From Sutcliffiella horikoshii (lineage in GTDB: Bacteria; Bacillota; Bacilli; Bacillales; Bacillaceae_I), in the NCBI RefSeq assembly GCF_008180725.1, contig NZ_VTEV01000004.1, positions 62,001 through 126,000 of the forward strand: 64,000 bases of DNA, read 5' to 3'. A program made the position numbers and the translations under genes. The notes beneath the pieces were generated by a model. That model was not told the DNA's origin. It ran no database searches and was given only the letters and a program-made list of their open reading frames with translations. Numbering within the stretch: position 1 is the stretch's first letter; each line of letters starts with the position of its first letter. Positions 16,736-24,380 of this stretch are shown in pieces.

Positions 16736-17191
16736 ATGTACCAATATTTCAATGGTTTTGTAATAAGGGAAGGAACAGAAGGCGTTCCGGCCGAATATGT
16801 GGAAGCTCTATTTGAAGATGCAGGTTGGGCTAGGAATACACCGTCTTGGCAAAAAGAAAAGTTTTCCCTGATTTTCGAAAACTCTACGTGGGCATTTACA
16901 GTTTGGGATCAAAGCAAGATGATTGGGATGGTTCGAGTAATCTCGGACCAAATAATGGTTGCAAACATTATAGATTTAGTTATTCTTTCCGAATATCGCG
17001 GGAAAGGAATCGGGAAGAAAATCGTAGAACTTTGTGTTCAAAAACTTCCTCATGGTGATTGGTTTGCACACACCTCTGCTAATAATTTCAGGTTTTATGA
17101 GAAGTGCGGTTTTGAGGTAAAAGACTTAACTCAGAATGGGACATGCGCGTATTATGGATATATTCAAGCAAGGAAAGACGGGCATAGGTAG
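16736..17191 (+). CDS. GNAT-family N-acetyltransferase
   Basis: 151 residues, RBS GGGGGAGG before ATG. Acetyl-CoA loop EYRGKGIGKKIV after the strand NIIDLVILSEY; the C-terminal part has NFRFYEKCGFEVK. The N-terminal half contains EALFEDAGWARNTPSWQKE, a variant seen in a common Bacillus GNAT subgroup. Substrate unknown. Confidence 0.85.
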   Translation: MYQYFNGFVIREGTEGVPAEYVEALFEDAGWARNTPSWQKEKFSLIFENSTWAFTVWDQSKMIGMVRVISDQIMVANIIDLVILSEYRGKGIGKKIVELCVQKLPHGDWFAHTSANNFRFYEKCGFEVKDLTQNGTCAYYGYIQARKDGHR

Positions 17192-17235
17192 AGGAATCAA
17201 AGTTGTTTTTAACGCTAGAAGAAGGAGTGTCACAT

Positions 17236-17943
17236 TTGAAAGTAGAAAGAGTGCTTCCGGAACCCCATAGATATGCAGTTTGTGCCTGTGAGGACGTATC
17301 AATCAAGAATTTTTATAAGGATGTATTTAATGAAGTTTACATATTTTTTCATCCTTTTATTAAACCACTTACCATTGATTCAGAACTGTTTTATCCAGAA
17401 TCATATCCTGACAAGTTTCAAATTATCAATCATTGTGAGATTTTAACGTGGAAAGAGTTTTTAGCTCTTAGTGGAATGAAAAGTTATGAAGAGTTAGATA
17501 TTGGCCTTCGAACACGAATACTAGGCTTAAATAAGGAGTATGAGAATAAGGAATTAAAAGAGATGATTAACTCTGTCAGTAAAAAAGAGAATCTTATTCC
17601 TCCTACAGAGGGTATGCTGCCTGAGCTTTTGATTAATAAACTATTAGGAGCAATAAAAAAGGAAAAGTATGACTGGATTTGGGTTGGCGATGAATTTGGT
17701 ACAGAAAGAAAATTAGAGTACATAGATGACTTAATCGATCAAGATACATTGGCAAGACATAATCTGTTCACTCATGATAACTCCATCCTTATTACCACTC
17801 ACTGGGATAGCCATTTTTCTATGATATGTTCAGATGATAAAAAGAAGATAGATAGAATAATAAAATGGTGTAACCTAGAAGGGTTTTATTGTGATGATCA
17901 CACAGAGATATATTGGAGCGTTCGTAACTCAAACAAAGAATAG
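17236..17943 (+). CDS. DUF2711-family protein
   Basis: 235 residues. TTG 17236 is preferred because GAAGGAG lies 8 bp before it; an in-frame TTG at 17203 has no RBS. The sequence carries the family pattern: YAVCACEDVSIKNFYKDVF, EVYIFFHPFIKP, CEILTWKEFLALSGM, LDIGLRTRILGLN, and a C-terminal WDSHFSMICSD...GFYCDDHTEIYW. It is soluble. DUF2711 has no known function; the gene lies between GNAT and methyltransferase genes on the same strand. Confidence 0.6.
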   Translation: MKVERVLPEPHRYAVCACEDVSIKNFYKDVFNEVYIFFHPFIKPLTIDSELFYPESYPDKFQIINHCEILTWKEFLALSGMKSYEELDIGLRTRILGLNKEYENKELKEMINSVSKKENLIPPTEGMLPELLINKLLGAIKKEKYDWIWVGDEFGTERKLEYIDDLIDQDTLARHNLFTHDNSILITTHWDSHFSMICSDDKKKIDRIIKWCNLEGFYCDDHTEIYWSVRNSNKE

Positions 17944-17954
17944 GAGATGTTTCA

Positions 17955-18686
17955 ATGGAATTCAGAGGATCTAGTGTTTACGATCAATCGGATTTCTTTA
18001 CAAATTATTTTAATAGAAGGAATAGAATAGACAGTCCAAATAATGCCATTGAAGGTCCAATTATGTTGGAACTAGTTGGGAACATTAAAAATCATACCAT
18101 CTTAGATTTAGGGTGTGGAGATGCCTCGTTTGGTAAAGAACTGCTGCAATTAGGGGCAAGGCACTACATTGGAGTCGAAGGTTCTGAACAAATGGTAGAA
18201 GCCGCGCGCTCTAACTTACTTGAACTCGAGGCAACTATACATACTAAAACAATGGAATCTTATGATTATCCGAGTGAATCATACGATCTCGTAACCTCAC
18301 GTTTCGCCATTCATTATGTATCAGACATTGACCGCCTGTTTCGGAATATTTACGAAACCCTGAAAGACGATGGAAGATTTGTTTTTAGCATTCAACATCC
18401 GCTTACAACCTCATCTTTTGCCAGTAAGGAGGCTGGAGATAAGCGAGGGAATTGGATTGTGGATGATTATTTTCGTGATGGTGAAAGGAAAGAGCCTTGG
18501 ATTAATCAAGTGGTGGTTAAATATCATCGTACGATCGAACAGTATTTCACAGCATTAAGGCAAGCTGGTTTTACCGTACGAGATTTACGCGAAGGTACAC
18601 CGAAGCGCGAACATTTTAGTAGTGAAGAAGAATTTGTTAGGAGACAGCGGATACCAGTTGTATTGGCGTTTGCTTGCGTGAAATAA
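17955..18686 (+). CDS. Class I SAM-dependent methyltransferase
   Basis: 243 residues, RBS TAGGAG. Motif I is ILDLGCGDASFG (about 49-60), followed by the acidic strand YIGVEGSEQMVEAAR and the post-motif VTSRFAIHYVSDIDRLF. This is a typical UbiE/BioC-like small-molecule methyltransferase. The substrate is unknown. It ends 26 bp before the first unit of a phased repeat array. Confidence 0.85.
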   Translation: MEFRGSSVYDQSDFFTNYFNRRNRIDSPNNAIEGPIMLELVGNIKNHTILDLGCGDASFGKELLQLGARHYIGVEGSEQMVEAARSNLLELEATIHTKTMESYDYPSESYDLVTSRFAIHYVSDIDRLFRNIYETLKDDGRFVFSIQHPLTTSSFASKEAGDKRGNWIVDDYFRDGERKEPWINQVVVKYHRTIEQYFTALRQAGFTVRDLREGTPKREHFSSEEEFVRRQRIPVVLAFACVK

Positions 18687-18712
18687 GGTGGAACACAAGT
18701 CTAAGATATAGC

Positions 18713-18829
18713 TACAATGGATAAAGTGGATGTAAACATGGATAAATCGTTTTTATAATGGATATATCATTTTTACAATTGATATAAGTGCCTTTACAAT
18801 GGATAAAATTTTTTTACAATGGATAACTG
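18713..18829. repeat. 20-21-bp phased array, core ACAATGGATA
   Basis: Six copies of the core TTTACAATGGATAA (variants AACATGG, ATAATGG, ACAATTG) occur with the ATGG position at 18717, 18738, 18758, 18778, 18799 and 18819, i.e. spacings of 21, 20, 20, 21, 20. Bases between cores vary. The array is intergenic, AT-rich, has no reading frame, and lies between a methyltransferase gene and a secreted-protein gene. Confidence 0.8.
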
Positions 18830-19051
18830 ATAATTTATCTTAATTTTAGTGATACAGATACTTAATATGGAGTGTTTCGTCACAAAAATATACGTTCCGT
18901 TTAGTTTACTTTCCAATCGATCATGAAGTTTTCATTAAATATATGAATTTATTAATTAAAAAGAGATTAAATGAGATAAGTTAGTTTAAAAAAGATATGA
19001 ATATTTTGATGAGTAATGCTGAATATTAAGCTAAAAACTAGGAGGAAATTA
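18830..19051. other. AT-rich intergenic region, nothing assigned
   Basis: About 220 bp between the phased array and the RBS (TAGGAGG) of the secreted-protein gene. No gene, hairpin or promoter that I can support. Confidence 0.4.
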
Positions 19052-19477
19052 ATGAGTAAAAATCTAAGTTTGTTATGCCTAGTTATATTAGTTTTCATTT
19101 CAAGAGCTACTTATGCGAGTGCTGAAAATACAAATTTGTTTGGAAGACCAAATTCCATAACATTTAAAGGTGAAGATCAAAACTGGCTTGTTGTTCACCA
19201 GATGTATCTTGTTGGAACAGAGATAGAATATGAGACAAAAATTAGATACAAAGGAGATAATGAGAAAATAAAGACCCTCCCAACAATGTACTACTCATTC
19301 ACTGACAAAGGAGAAAATTTGGGTGTGGGTGGAGTATTTTCACTGAAGGAATCAAATGAGTTTAAAATCAGAATGGTGTGCGATGGATGTCAGTACTTCG
19401 ATAAGAAAAAGAAGATAACATTCACTGTTGGAGACTGGGAGGATTATGAAGAGAGGGTAGTTCTATTTAGAGAATAA
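19052..19477 (+). CDS. Small secreted protein of unknown family, 141 aa
   Basis: ATG 19052 follows a strong AGGAGG; an earlier in-frame codon at 19016 lacks an RBS. Signal peptide of about 24 residues ending ATYASAEN. The mature part is predicted mostly beta (FGRPNSITFKGEDQNW, VGTEIEYETKIRY) with a CDGC pair near the end that could form a disulfide. I do not recognise the family. Confidence 0.6.
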   Translation: MSKNLSLLCLVILVFISRATYASAENTNLFGRPNSITFKGEDQNWLVVHQMYLVGTEIEYETKIRYKGDNEKIKTLPTMYYSFTDKGENLGVGGVFSLKESNEFKIRMVCDGCQYFDKKKKITFTVGDWEDYEERVVLFRE

Positions 19478-19524
19478 GTTCTTTGCTATCTGATATGTAC
19501 ATTGATAGTTACCTTTGATAATTC

Positions 19525-19560
19525 GAGCGCAATCCCTACAAGGATCATCGCTCATTTTTT
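19525..19560 (+). terminator. Terminator after the secreted-protein gene
   Basis: GAGCG...ATCC pairs with GGAT...CGCTC and is followed by six Ts (19555-19560). Confidence 0.7.
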
Positions 19561-19630
19561 GTTTACAAGAAAACAACTTATTGTAGGTCTTTTTAGATTA
19601 TGAAATAATTGGTATTAAGCAATAGGGCAG
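19525..19630 (+). repeat. Terminator-linked repeat, copy C
   Basis: The terminator is followed by TTTTAGATTATG and the tail GAAATAATTGGTATTAAGC up to GGGCAG (19602-19630). The hairpin's ACAAGGATCA..CGCTCATTTT side and the tail both recur at 21740-21836. Confidence 0.6.
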
Positions 19631-19704
19631 GATTGTTGAATAAGAGAACCTATTTACTTTAGAGAATGATAAATGAAAAGACGTTTTGAAACAGGGGGAA
19701 AAAG

Positions 19705-20064
19705 GTGGATTTAAGAGACTTAGCAAAGCATTTTACTGAAAACTTTAAGGAGTATAAGCCTTTATTACAGGTACATAAAGACTTAAACGGTGAAATTTTA
19801 AATCACGTATTCTTTGGGGATTGTAACGATTATTTTGTTGAGTTGATTGGTAAAGAGAAGGATATAGTCAAGATTCAAGAATTATTTAATTTTCTTGAGC
19901 TGATGGCAACTCAAGGTGATGATGATGTCAAAGAATTATTAAGTGTTACGATTCTTGCACGACTCGGTGACTCCAAGAAATTGCTACAAACTGCATATAA
20001 GTATATGGGAGATGAAACAAGGAAAGCCTCAGATGAAATTGAAAAGTTTTTTGGTAGATATTGA
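19705..20064 (+). CDS. Small soluble protein, DUF7674-like (immunity-type fold suspected)
   Basis: 119 residues, GTG start after GGGGGAAAAAGG. The pattern HVFFGDCNDYFVELIG, then LELMATQGDDDVKELLSVTILARLGD resembles DUF7674 proteins (LxxLExxxxxGDxEVxELIxVSFLE), often found in toxin-immunity loci. No toxin gene is adjacent, so it may be an orphan immunity-type protein. Confidence 0.5.
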   Translation: MDLRDLAKHFTENFKEYKPLLQVHKDLNGEILNHVFFGDCNDYFVELIGKEKDIVKIQELFNFLELMATQGDDDVKELLSVTILARLGDSKKLLQTAYKYMGDETRKASDEIEKFFGRY

Positions 20065-20172
20065 ACTAACTAGGGCGATTGAAGCATAGGTAATCCCTCT
20101 TTCCATACTTAAGTATGGGGCAGGATAGGTCAAGATGAATAACCCTAGCGAAAAATAAATGAGGTGTATGAT

Positions 20173-20553
20173 ATGCGTTTAAGTTCAAGACCACAAACAG
20201 GCATAAGGCAAGTTTCCAAAACTTTTCGCTTACTTTACCCTTTGGAAGACCAACTCAATGATTTTATTCAGAAATATGTAAGCAGAAATAATAAGATTAG
20301 TTCAGTACAGATATTTTTTGATACAGATGCAAACGACGGTGATTATTTGAAAATACTAAGTCTTAGAAAGGGCATCTTGCAAGTTGAAACTTCATTAAAT
20401 TGGGAAGAATTCTCTAACCTCAATAGGAAAGACCAAGAGGATATTTTCATTAAAGAGTTATACAAGATTGCTATAGAGGTAGCTAAAAAATATGAGTTGA
20501 ATATTTGCCAAATAGAATCTGCTTTTACAGCATTGATAGAAGAATCTAAGTAG
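20173..20553 (+). CDS. Hypothetical protein, 126 aa
   Basis: ATG 20173 is chosen because GAGG at 20161-20164 gives normal spacing; the GTG at 20164 overlaps that RBS. The sequence is soluble, begins MRLSSRPQTGIRQVSKTFRL, has an alternating strand/helix middle (SSVQIFFDTDANDGDYLKILSL) and a helical end. No family recognised. It follows the DUF7674-like gene on the same strand. Confidence 0.45.
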   Translation: MRLSSRPQTGIRQVSKTFRLLYPLEDQLNDFIQKYVSRNNKISSVQIFFDTDANDGDYLKILSLRKGILQVETSLNWEEFSNLNRKDQEDIFIKELYKIAIEVAKKYELNICQIESAFTALIEESK

Positions 20554-20906
20554 ATTAAATAAAAATTACTTATTCAATTAAATAGGGCTTTAATGGAATA
20601 AAAGGAGAGCAAATATTACGCCAAGAACAAGCAACTGTCTCTTGAGGGGCAATCTCCTTAGTTAATGGAATAACGTAAATGATAAGTGCCTATAAAATAC
20701 TGATGTAGATACTTTCCAATTAACAATATGAATTTTCATTTCTTAAAGCCAAAATGGTGTTAATTTCAACTCAAAATTAGATAGGTACTTTTCAACCGTA
20801 ATTTGGTAAATACGTACTTAGTCGAACGAATAATCTGCATTTTCTTGAAATCTGAACCCCTGTTAACCTTGGTTGGTGTAAAAAGGTCTTCTGGCAAAGT
20901 AGTTGG
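20554..20906. other. Intergenic region, no feature supported
   Basis: About 350 bp between the convergent 126-aa gene and the DUF421 gene. AT-rich; I see no open frame with an RBS, no strong hairpin and no phased repeat. Confidence 0.4.
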
Positions 20907-21518
20907 TCACTCTAAATGCTTAGGGGGAGGTATAACATGCTCATGCCTATTTACCTCTGAAAAAATAGAATGAATATCTATTTCTTTAGTGATATCTGGG
21001 GGCTGTTGACCCGTAGGAAATTTATTATGAATATAATCTAATATAACCTTAATATCTTCTTTAGTGGCATATTGGGCATACTCTTTTAGCACATACCCTA
21101 ATTGTCCACTAGGTTCAATGGTTGCTGTTTTCACATCACTAATCCTAGAGATGCTATCTTGGCGTAACCGCATTTCTAATTGGTCAACGGTGATTCGCAA
21201 TTTTTTTAGATTCTTTTCAATGATTTCTCCATTCTCTATAACATCTATTCCTTTTCCAGTTAAGAAGGTTTCGAACCTATCAAATTTGATCTGCAATCGT
21301 TCTATTGTTATTAAGACTAATACTAGTAATAATGCGATTAAAAAGGTTATCCAAATGTTTTTTTCGGTTACTGGCTGAATAATTAAATTCCCTATAGATA
21401 TCATGAGGACTGTTTGTGCAACTGTCAGTTGAGAAATGGATTTTCTTCCAGCTAATCGCAAAATAAGAAACCCAACAATCACAATAAGTACCGCTTTCCA
21501 AATCCAATCTAAATCCAA
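20907..21518 (-). CDS. DUF421 (YetF-like) membrane protein
   Basis: 203 residues. Two N-terminal helices contain the family hallmark FLILRLAGRKSISQLTVAQTV and a third runs WITFLIALLLVLVLITIE; the soluble YetF C-terminal domain has GKGIDVIENGEI and LRQDSISRISDVKTATIEPSG. Family members are found in sporulating Bacillus and some affect spores or germination, but the exact role here is unknown. The RBS (AGGAGGCAC) lies in the minus strand just upstream. Confidence 0.8.
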   Translation of the reverse strand: MDLDWIWKAVLIVIVGFLILRLAGRKSISQLTVAQTVLMISIGNLIIQPVTEKNIWITFLIALLLVLVLITIERLQIKFDRFETFLTGKGIDVIENGEIIEKNLKKLRITVDQLEMRLRQDSISRISDVKTATIEPSGQLGYVLKEYAQYATKEDIKVILDYIHNKFPTGQQPPDITKEIDIHSIFSEVNRHEHVIPPPKHLE

Positions 21519-21578
21519 GACAAGTGCCTCCTAATGTAACTTCTTACTAATTAGCCTAACAAATAAATGACAATTTAT

Positions 21579-21698
21579 TCAAATCCCTACGTAGTCATAT
21601 CTATTTCCTTTTATTTTAGTGTCTCCAATGGTATGCATTTTTTGCTTAGATCGAATTTTGTAACGTAAGATAAACTTGCTTCCGTCTTTCATTTGCAT
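21579..21698 (-). pseudogene. Probable 3' fragment of a small gene
   Basis: A 39-codon open frame reads MQMKDGSKFILRYKIRSKQK and ends TKIKGNRYDYVGI before TGA. The composition looks protein-like, but there is no RBS, and an in-frame stop lies about 10 codons upstream. It may be the end of a gene truncated by rearrangement. Parent family not recognised. Confidence 0.3.
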
Positions 21699-21726
21699 AG
21701 TAAATTCAAAGTTATTCCATTAAAGT

Positions 21727-21836
21727 GCGCGAACCTGTTACAAGGATCAACGCTCATTTTATATTAATCAGGGTGTAGGATATCAATTGGTGGAATTTAT
21801 AGATTATGAAATAATTGGTATTAAGCAATTGGGCAG
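21727..21836 (+). repeat. Terminator-linked repeat, copy D
   Basis: ACAAGGATCAACGCTCATTTT (less than a perfect hairpin) leads into AGATTATGAAATAATTGG (from 21801) and ends GGGCAG at 21836. Matches 19530-19630 over both halves. A small gene with a strong RBS starts 53 bp later. Confidence 0.6.
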
Positions 21837-21888
21837 TTTACTTGAATAAGCGGTGTTCTGTTTTAAGTAAATTAAGGAGGAGTAGTAC

Positions 21889-21981
21889 ATGGAACATACT
21901 TTACAACATAAGAATGTGAAATCTTATATTAAGGTATTATTGTTAGTCTTAACAATTTTAATAGGGCAGATTCAAAAATAA
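21889..21981 (+). CDS. Thirty-residue membrane peptide
   Basis: ATG 21889 follows AAGGAGGAG, an excellent RBS. The peptide is MEHTLQHKNVKSYIK then a hydrophobic VLLLVLTILIG and QIQK. It lies 15 bp before the next gene, with that gene's RBS (GGGAGG) directly after its stop, so translational coupling is plausible. Unknown function. Confidence 0.45.
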   Translation: MEHTLQHKNVKSYIKVLLLVLTILIGQIQK

Positions 21982-21996
21982 GGGAGGTAGAATTCG

Positions 21997-22323
21997 ATGA
22001 CAAACAGAGTGAAAAAAGAATTAATTTCACTCTCCATATTCTTAGTTGTTGTTGTGGCTTTCCTATCAGGATGGTATGTAATTAAACCAGATTATCGTGG
22101 TAAAGTTGGAAAATTAGAAGAGAATAAATTTATCCTATACCCTACGAAAGTAAATCCAGAAGAGGAACCGTTTACTCCTGAAATATATTTTTTAAAGAAT
22201 ACTAAAGTATCAGGAAAATTAAGTAGCATTAAAGATTTGGACGAAAATCAAGAGGTTAAAGTATGGATAGAAATATTTGAAGGGCAGTACATTGCAAAAA
22301 AAATTAAAATTACTAAAAAATAG
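21997..22323 (+). CDS. Membrane-anchored small protein, 108 aa
   Basis: RBS GGGAGGT before ATG. One N-terminal helix (11-29) then an extracellular beta-rich domain: YRGKVGKLEENKFILYP, PEIYFLKNTKVSGKLSS and EVKVWIEIFEGQYIAKKIKI. This resembles short OB-like beta-barrels in small Bacillus envelope proteins (DUF3221-like), but the match is loose. Confidence 0.5.
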   Translation: MTNRVKKELISLSIFLVVVVAFLSGWYVIKPDYRGKVGKLEENKFILYPTKVNPEEEPFTPEIYFLKNTKVSGKLSSIKDLDENQEVKVWIEIFEGQYIAKKIKITKK

Positions 22324-22343
22324 CGTCACTTTACAGGTTTTCC

Positions 22344-22772
22344 TTATTTTCCTTTTAGTATCCAAAAACCAAATAAAATAATCGTAATACCCAATGCCGT
22401 GCGCCAATTAGGAAATTCTTTAAAAAATATGTATCCAATTACAACACAAACTAGGATTTCCATTCCTTTTGATACAATAAGGGAAAAGGTTAAGTTACCT
22501 ACGACTTTTGTTAAATATTTGATACCGTATCCAATCATCATACTAGCAGACAGGAAAAGAGGAATAAGTTTAATATAGTACCATAAAGTATGGAAAAAAT
22601 TAGAGTCAATGTGCTTAGTTTGGTAAGCGTAAATAGTATTAATAATCAATAACCCACTTAACATTAAGAAAAGAGACAGTATAATCATAAATGTTGTTCT
22701 CCAATTAAACTTGTTTTTAAAATTTTGCCCAAATGCAAAATTTTTATGTAAGGTGAAATTGAAATTACTCAT
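22344..22772 (-). CDS. DMT-superfamily-like membrane protein, 142 aa
   Basis: Four hydrophobic helices (about 27-47, 60-82, 88-112, 122-139). The last two, SKGMEILVCVVIGYIFFKEF and WRTALGITIILFGFWIL, resemble the closing helices of EamA/SMR transporters (GExL...GxxLIxxG). The N-terminal 25 residues are polar and unlike SMR proteins. Length fits a four-helix half transporter working as a dimer. Convergent with the 108-aa gene. Confidence 0.5.
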   Translation of the reverse strand: MSNFNFTLHKNFAFGQNFKNKFNWRTTFMIILSLFLMLSGLLIINTIYAYQTKHIDSNFFHTLWYYIKLIPLFLSASMMIGYGIKYLTKVVGNLTFSLIVSKGMEILVCVVIGYIFFKEFPNWRTALGITIILFGFWILKGK

Positions 22773-22880
22773 GTAGTAATTTAATCGTTTATAATTTCAA
22801 AGGCACCTACCAACTTCTTAAACACTTTGACTTTTTATGGGAGATGTTTCAGAATAAAGTGTAGATGAAGAGGTGAAACA

Positions 22881-23294
22881 ATGACTGAAAATGTAACGAG
22901 TACAAAATGGTTTAGTGTGGCGATTCAGGCACTTGTCGTGCTTGCTAATAATGATGGCCTATGTCCGAGCGGGAAATTGGCTGAAAAACTTGATTCTAAA
23001 TCTGTCTTTTTAAGAAAAATATTAAGGCATCTGGTTAAAACTAATTTAATTCAGGCCAAAGAGGGCCGGGACGGTGGCTATTTCCTTGTAAAAGACCCTA
23101 GCGAAATTAAGTTGTCCGAAGTGTATGATGCAATGAAAGCAGAAACATTTCCTAAAGGATTTTTTAATGTAGAAAGCAAAGAATGTTTTGCTCCCACTAC
23201 TCGCGAATCCCTTTGTACATTGCGTGATGAAATGGAAGGCTGGGTCATAGCTGGTTTAAAACAAAAGACCATAGCAGACTTAATGAAAAAGTGA
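22881..23294 (+). CDS. Rrf2-family transcriptional regulator
   Basis: 137 residues, RBS AGAGGTG before ATG. Winged-helix start (KWFSVAIQALVVLA), recognition region LAEKLDSKSVFLRKILRHL, wing KEGRDGGYFLV. Two Cys (CFAPTTRESLC) lie where Fe-S members have three, so cluster binding is uncertain. It lies 110 bp upstream of a nitroreductase whose promoter is covered by ACAGTTAA-type half-sites, which suggests it controls that gene. Confidence 0.85.
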   Translation: MTENVTSTKWFSVAIQALVVLANNDGLCPSGKLAEKLDSKSVFLRKILRHLVKTNLIQAKEGRDGGYFLVKDPSEIKLSEVYDAMKAETFPKGFFNVESKECFAPTTRESLCTLRDEMEGWVIAGLKQKTIADLMKK

Positions 23295-23328
23295 AACATA
23301 GCTGTTTTGCTTTTTTATTTTGTCTGCA

Positions 23329-23392
23329 TTAACTGTAGTTGACAAAGGAACAGTTAACGTCATATACTGTTCTTGTAGAAAATACAGTTAAA
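23329..23392 (+). promoter_or_regulatory. Promoter and candidate Rrf2 operator of the nitroreductase gene
   Basis: TTGACA (23339-23344), 18-bp spacer, TATACT (23363-23368). Half-sites of ACAGTTAA/TTAACTGT surround it: TTAACTGT at 23329-23336, AACAGTTAA at 23349-23357, ACTGTT at 23366-23371, and ACAGTTAA at 23384-23391. The first two form an inverted repeat over the -35 box. Operator assignment is inferred. Confidence 0.6.
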
Positions 23393-23404
23393 GGGGAACT
23401 AAAT

Positions 23405-24112
23405 ATGTCTAAGAACACGATGAGTAAAGAAGAATATTTAAATAAAGTAAAAGAAATTGATACAACCAAAGAAGCGCCTAAGCAGTTGGAAGATACAGAC
23501 TTTCTGACAGTCGCAAAAGAACGCCGTTCAGTAAGACAATATGATCCTGAATTCAAATTGGATAAAAATGAAATCTTGGAGATTCTAGAAACAGCTACGT
23601 TAGCACCGTCTTCGAGTAACCTTCAACCATGGAGATTTTTAGTTATTGAAGATCAAAAGGAAAAAGAGCGTTTGTTGCCAATCGCAAATAATCAGCAACA
23701 AATTGTGGATGCATCCGTTGTTATAGCTGTTCTTGGAGACCGCGAAGCATACAAAAATGCTGACCGCATCTATAGTGCAATCGCTGAAAAGGGAAGAATG
23801 CCAAAAGATGTGAAAGACATGTATGTGAACAGTATTCTTGATGGGTACGGAAACTTCACAAAAGATCGCTTAGCGAAAATTGCTCACATTGATGGTGGCC
23901 TTGTTGCAATGCAATTAATGCTGGCAGCAAAGGCTAAAGGCTTAGATACAGTTCCAATGGGCGGTTACGATGAAGCGCAATTCGTAAAAGCATTCAATGT
24001 TCCGGAAAATTATGAGGCCATTATGTTAATTTCATTAGGTAAAGGTGCGAAAGCAGGATTTGAGAAAACACGTCTTCCGCTTGATGAGGTTGTAAGCTGG
24101 AATAGATATTAA
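23405..24112 (+). CDS. Nitroreductase-family oxidoreductase
   Basis: 235 residues. ATG 23405 follows AAAGGGGAAC; frame extension upstream to 23339 would cross the promoter. FMN-binding start RRSVRQYDPEF, then LATLAPSSSNLQPWRF-type motif (residues about 65-80), VIAVLGDREAY, and C-terminal LISLGKGAKAG. It reduces nitro compounds, quinones or flavins with NAD(P)H. The Rrf2 gene upstream suggests induction by oxidative or electrophile stress. Shares a bidirectional terminator with the gene that follows. Confidence 0.87.
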   Translation: MSKNTMSKEEYLNKVKEIDTTKEAPKQLEDTDFLTVAKERRSVRQYDPEFKLDKNEILEILETATLAPSSSNLQPWRFLVIEDQKEKERLLPIANNQQQIVDASVVIAVLGDREAYKNADRIYSAIAEKGRMPKDVKDMYVNSILDGYGNFTKDRLAKIAHIDGGLVAMQLMLAAKAKGLDTVPMGGYDEAQFVKAFNVPENYEAIMLISLGKGAKAGFEKTRLPLDEVVSWNRY

Positions 24113-24115
24113 TTA

Positions 24116-24156
24116 AAAAGAGTGCACATTTTCATTTGAAGATGTGCACTCTTTCT
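24116..24156. terminator. Bidirectional terminator
   Basis: GAGTGCACAT pairs with ATGTGCACTC, A-run on the left and TTTCT on the right; it serves the nitroreductase (+) and the small gene (-) that converge here. Confidence 0.8.
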
Positions 24157-24159
24157 ATA

Positions 24160-24333
24160 TTATTCATTGATTTGTTGTTGGACCTGTTGGATCTTCTGTT
24201 GAGCCTTCACAAGTTCTTCTATTGCAAAATAGCAGGCATCTGATTCTGGAGTGTTTGAACTAACTTGTTTTAAATGATGGTGTGCTTTATGAATGATATC
24301 TTGTGCTTCTTGTAATTCACTTTTAAAATTCAT
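24160..24333 (-). CDS. Small helical protein, 57 aa
   Basis: Start at ATG (24333) after the minus-strand RBS GGAAGGG. Entirely helical and polar: MNFKSELQEAQDIIHKAHHH, then an E/K/Q-rich end QKIQQVQQQINE. Short Bacillus proteins of this composition are common, often cytosolic coiled coils; no function known. Confidence 0.6.
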   Translation of the reverse strand: MNFKSELQEAQDIIHKAHHHLKQVSSNTPESDACYFAIEELVKAQQKIQQVQQQINE

Positions 24334-24380
24334 AAGAAAATCGTCCCTTCCATTAAAGTAGTCTATTTAAGTTTGTCCGC

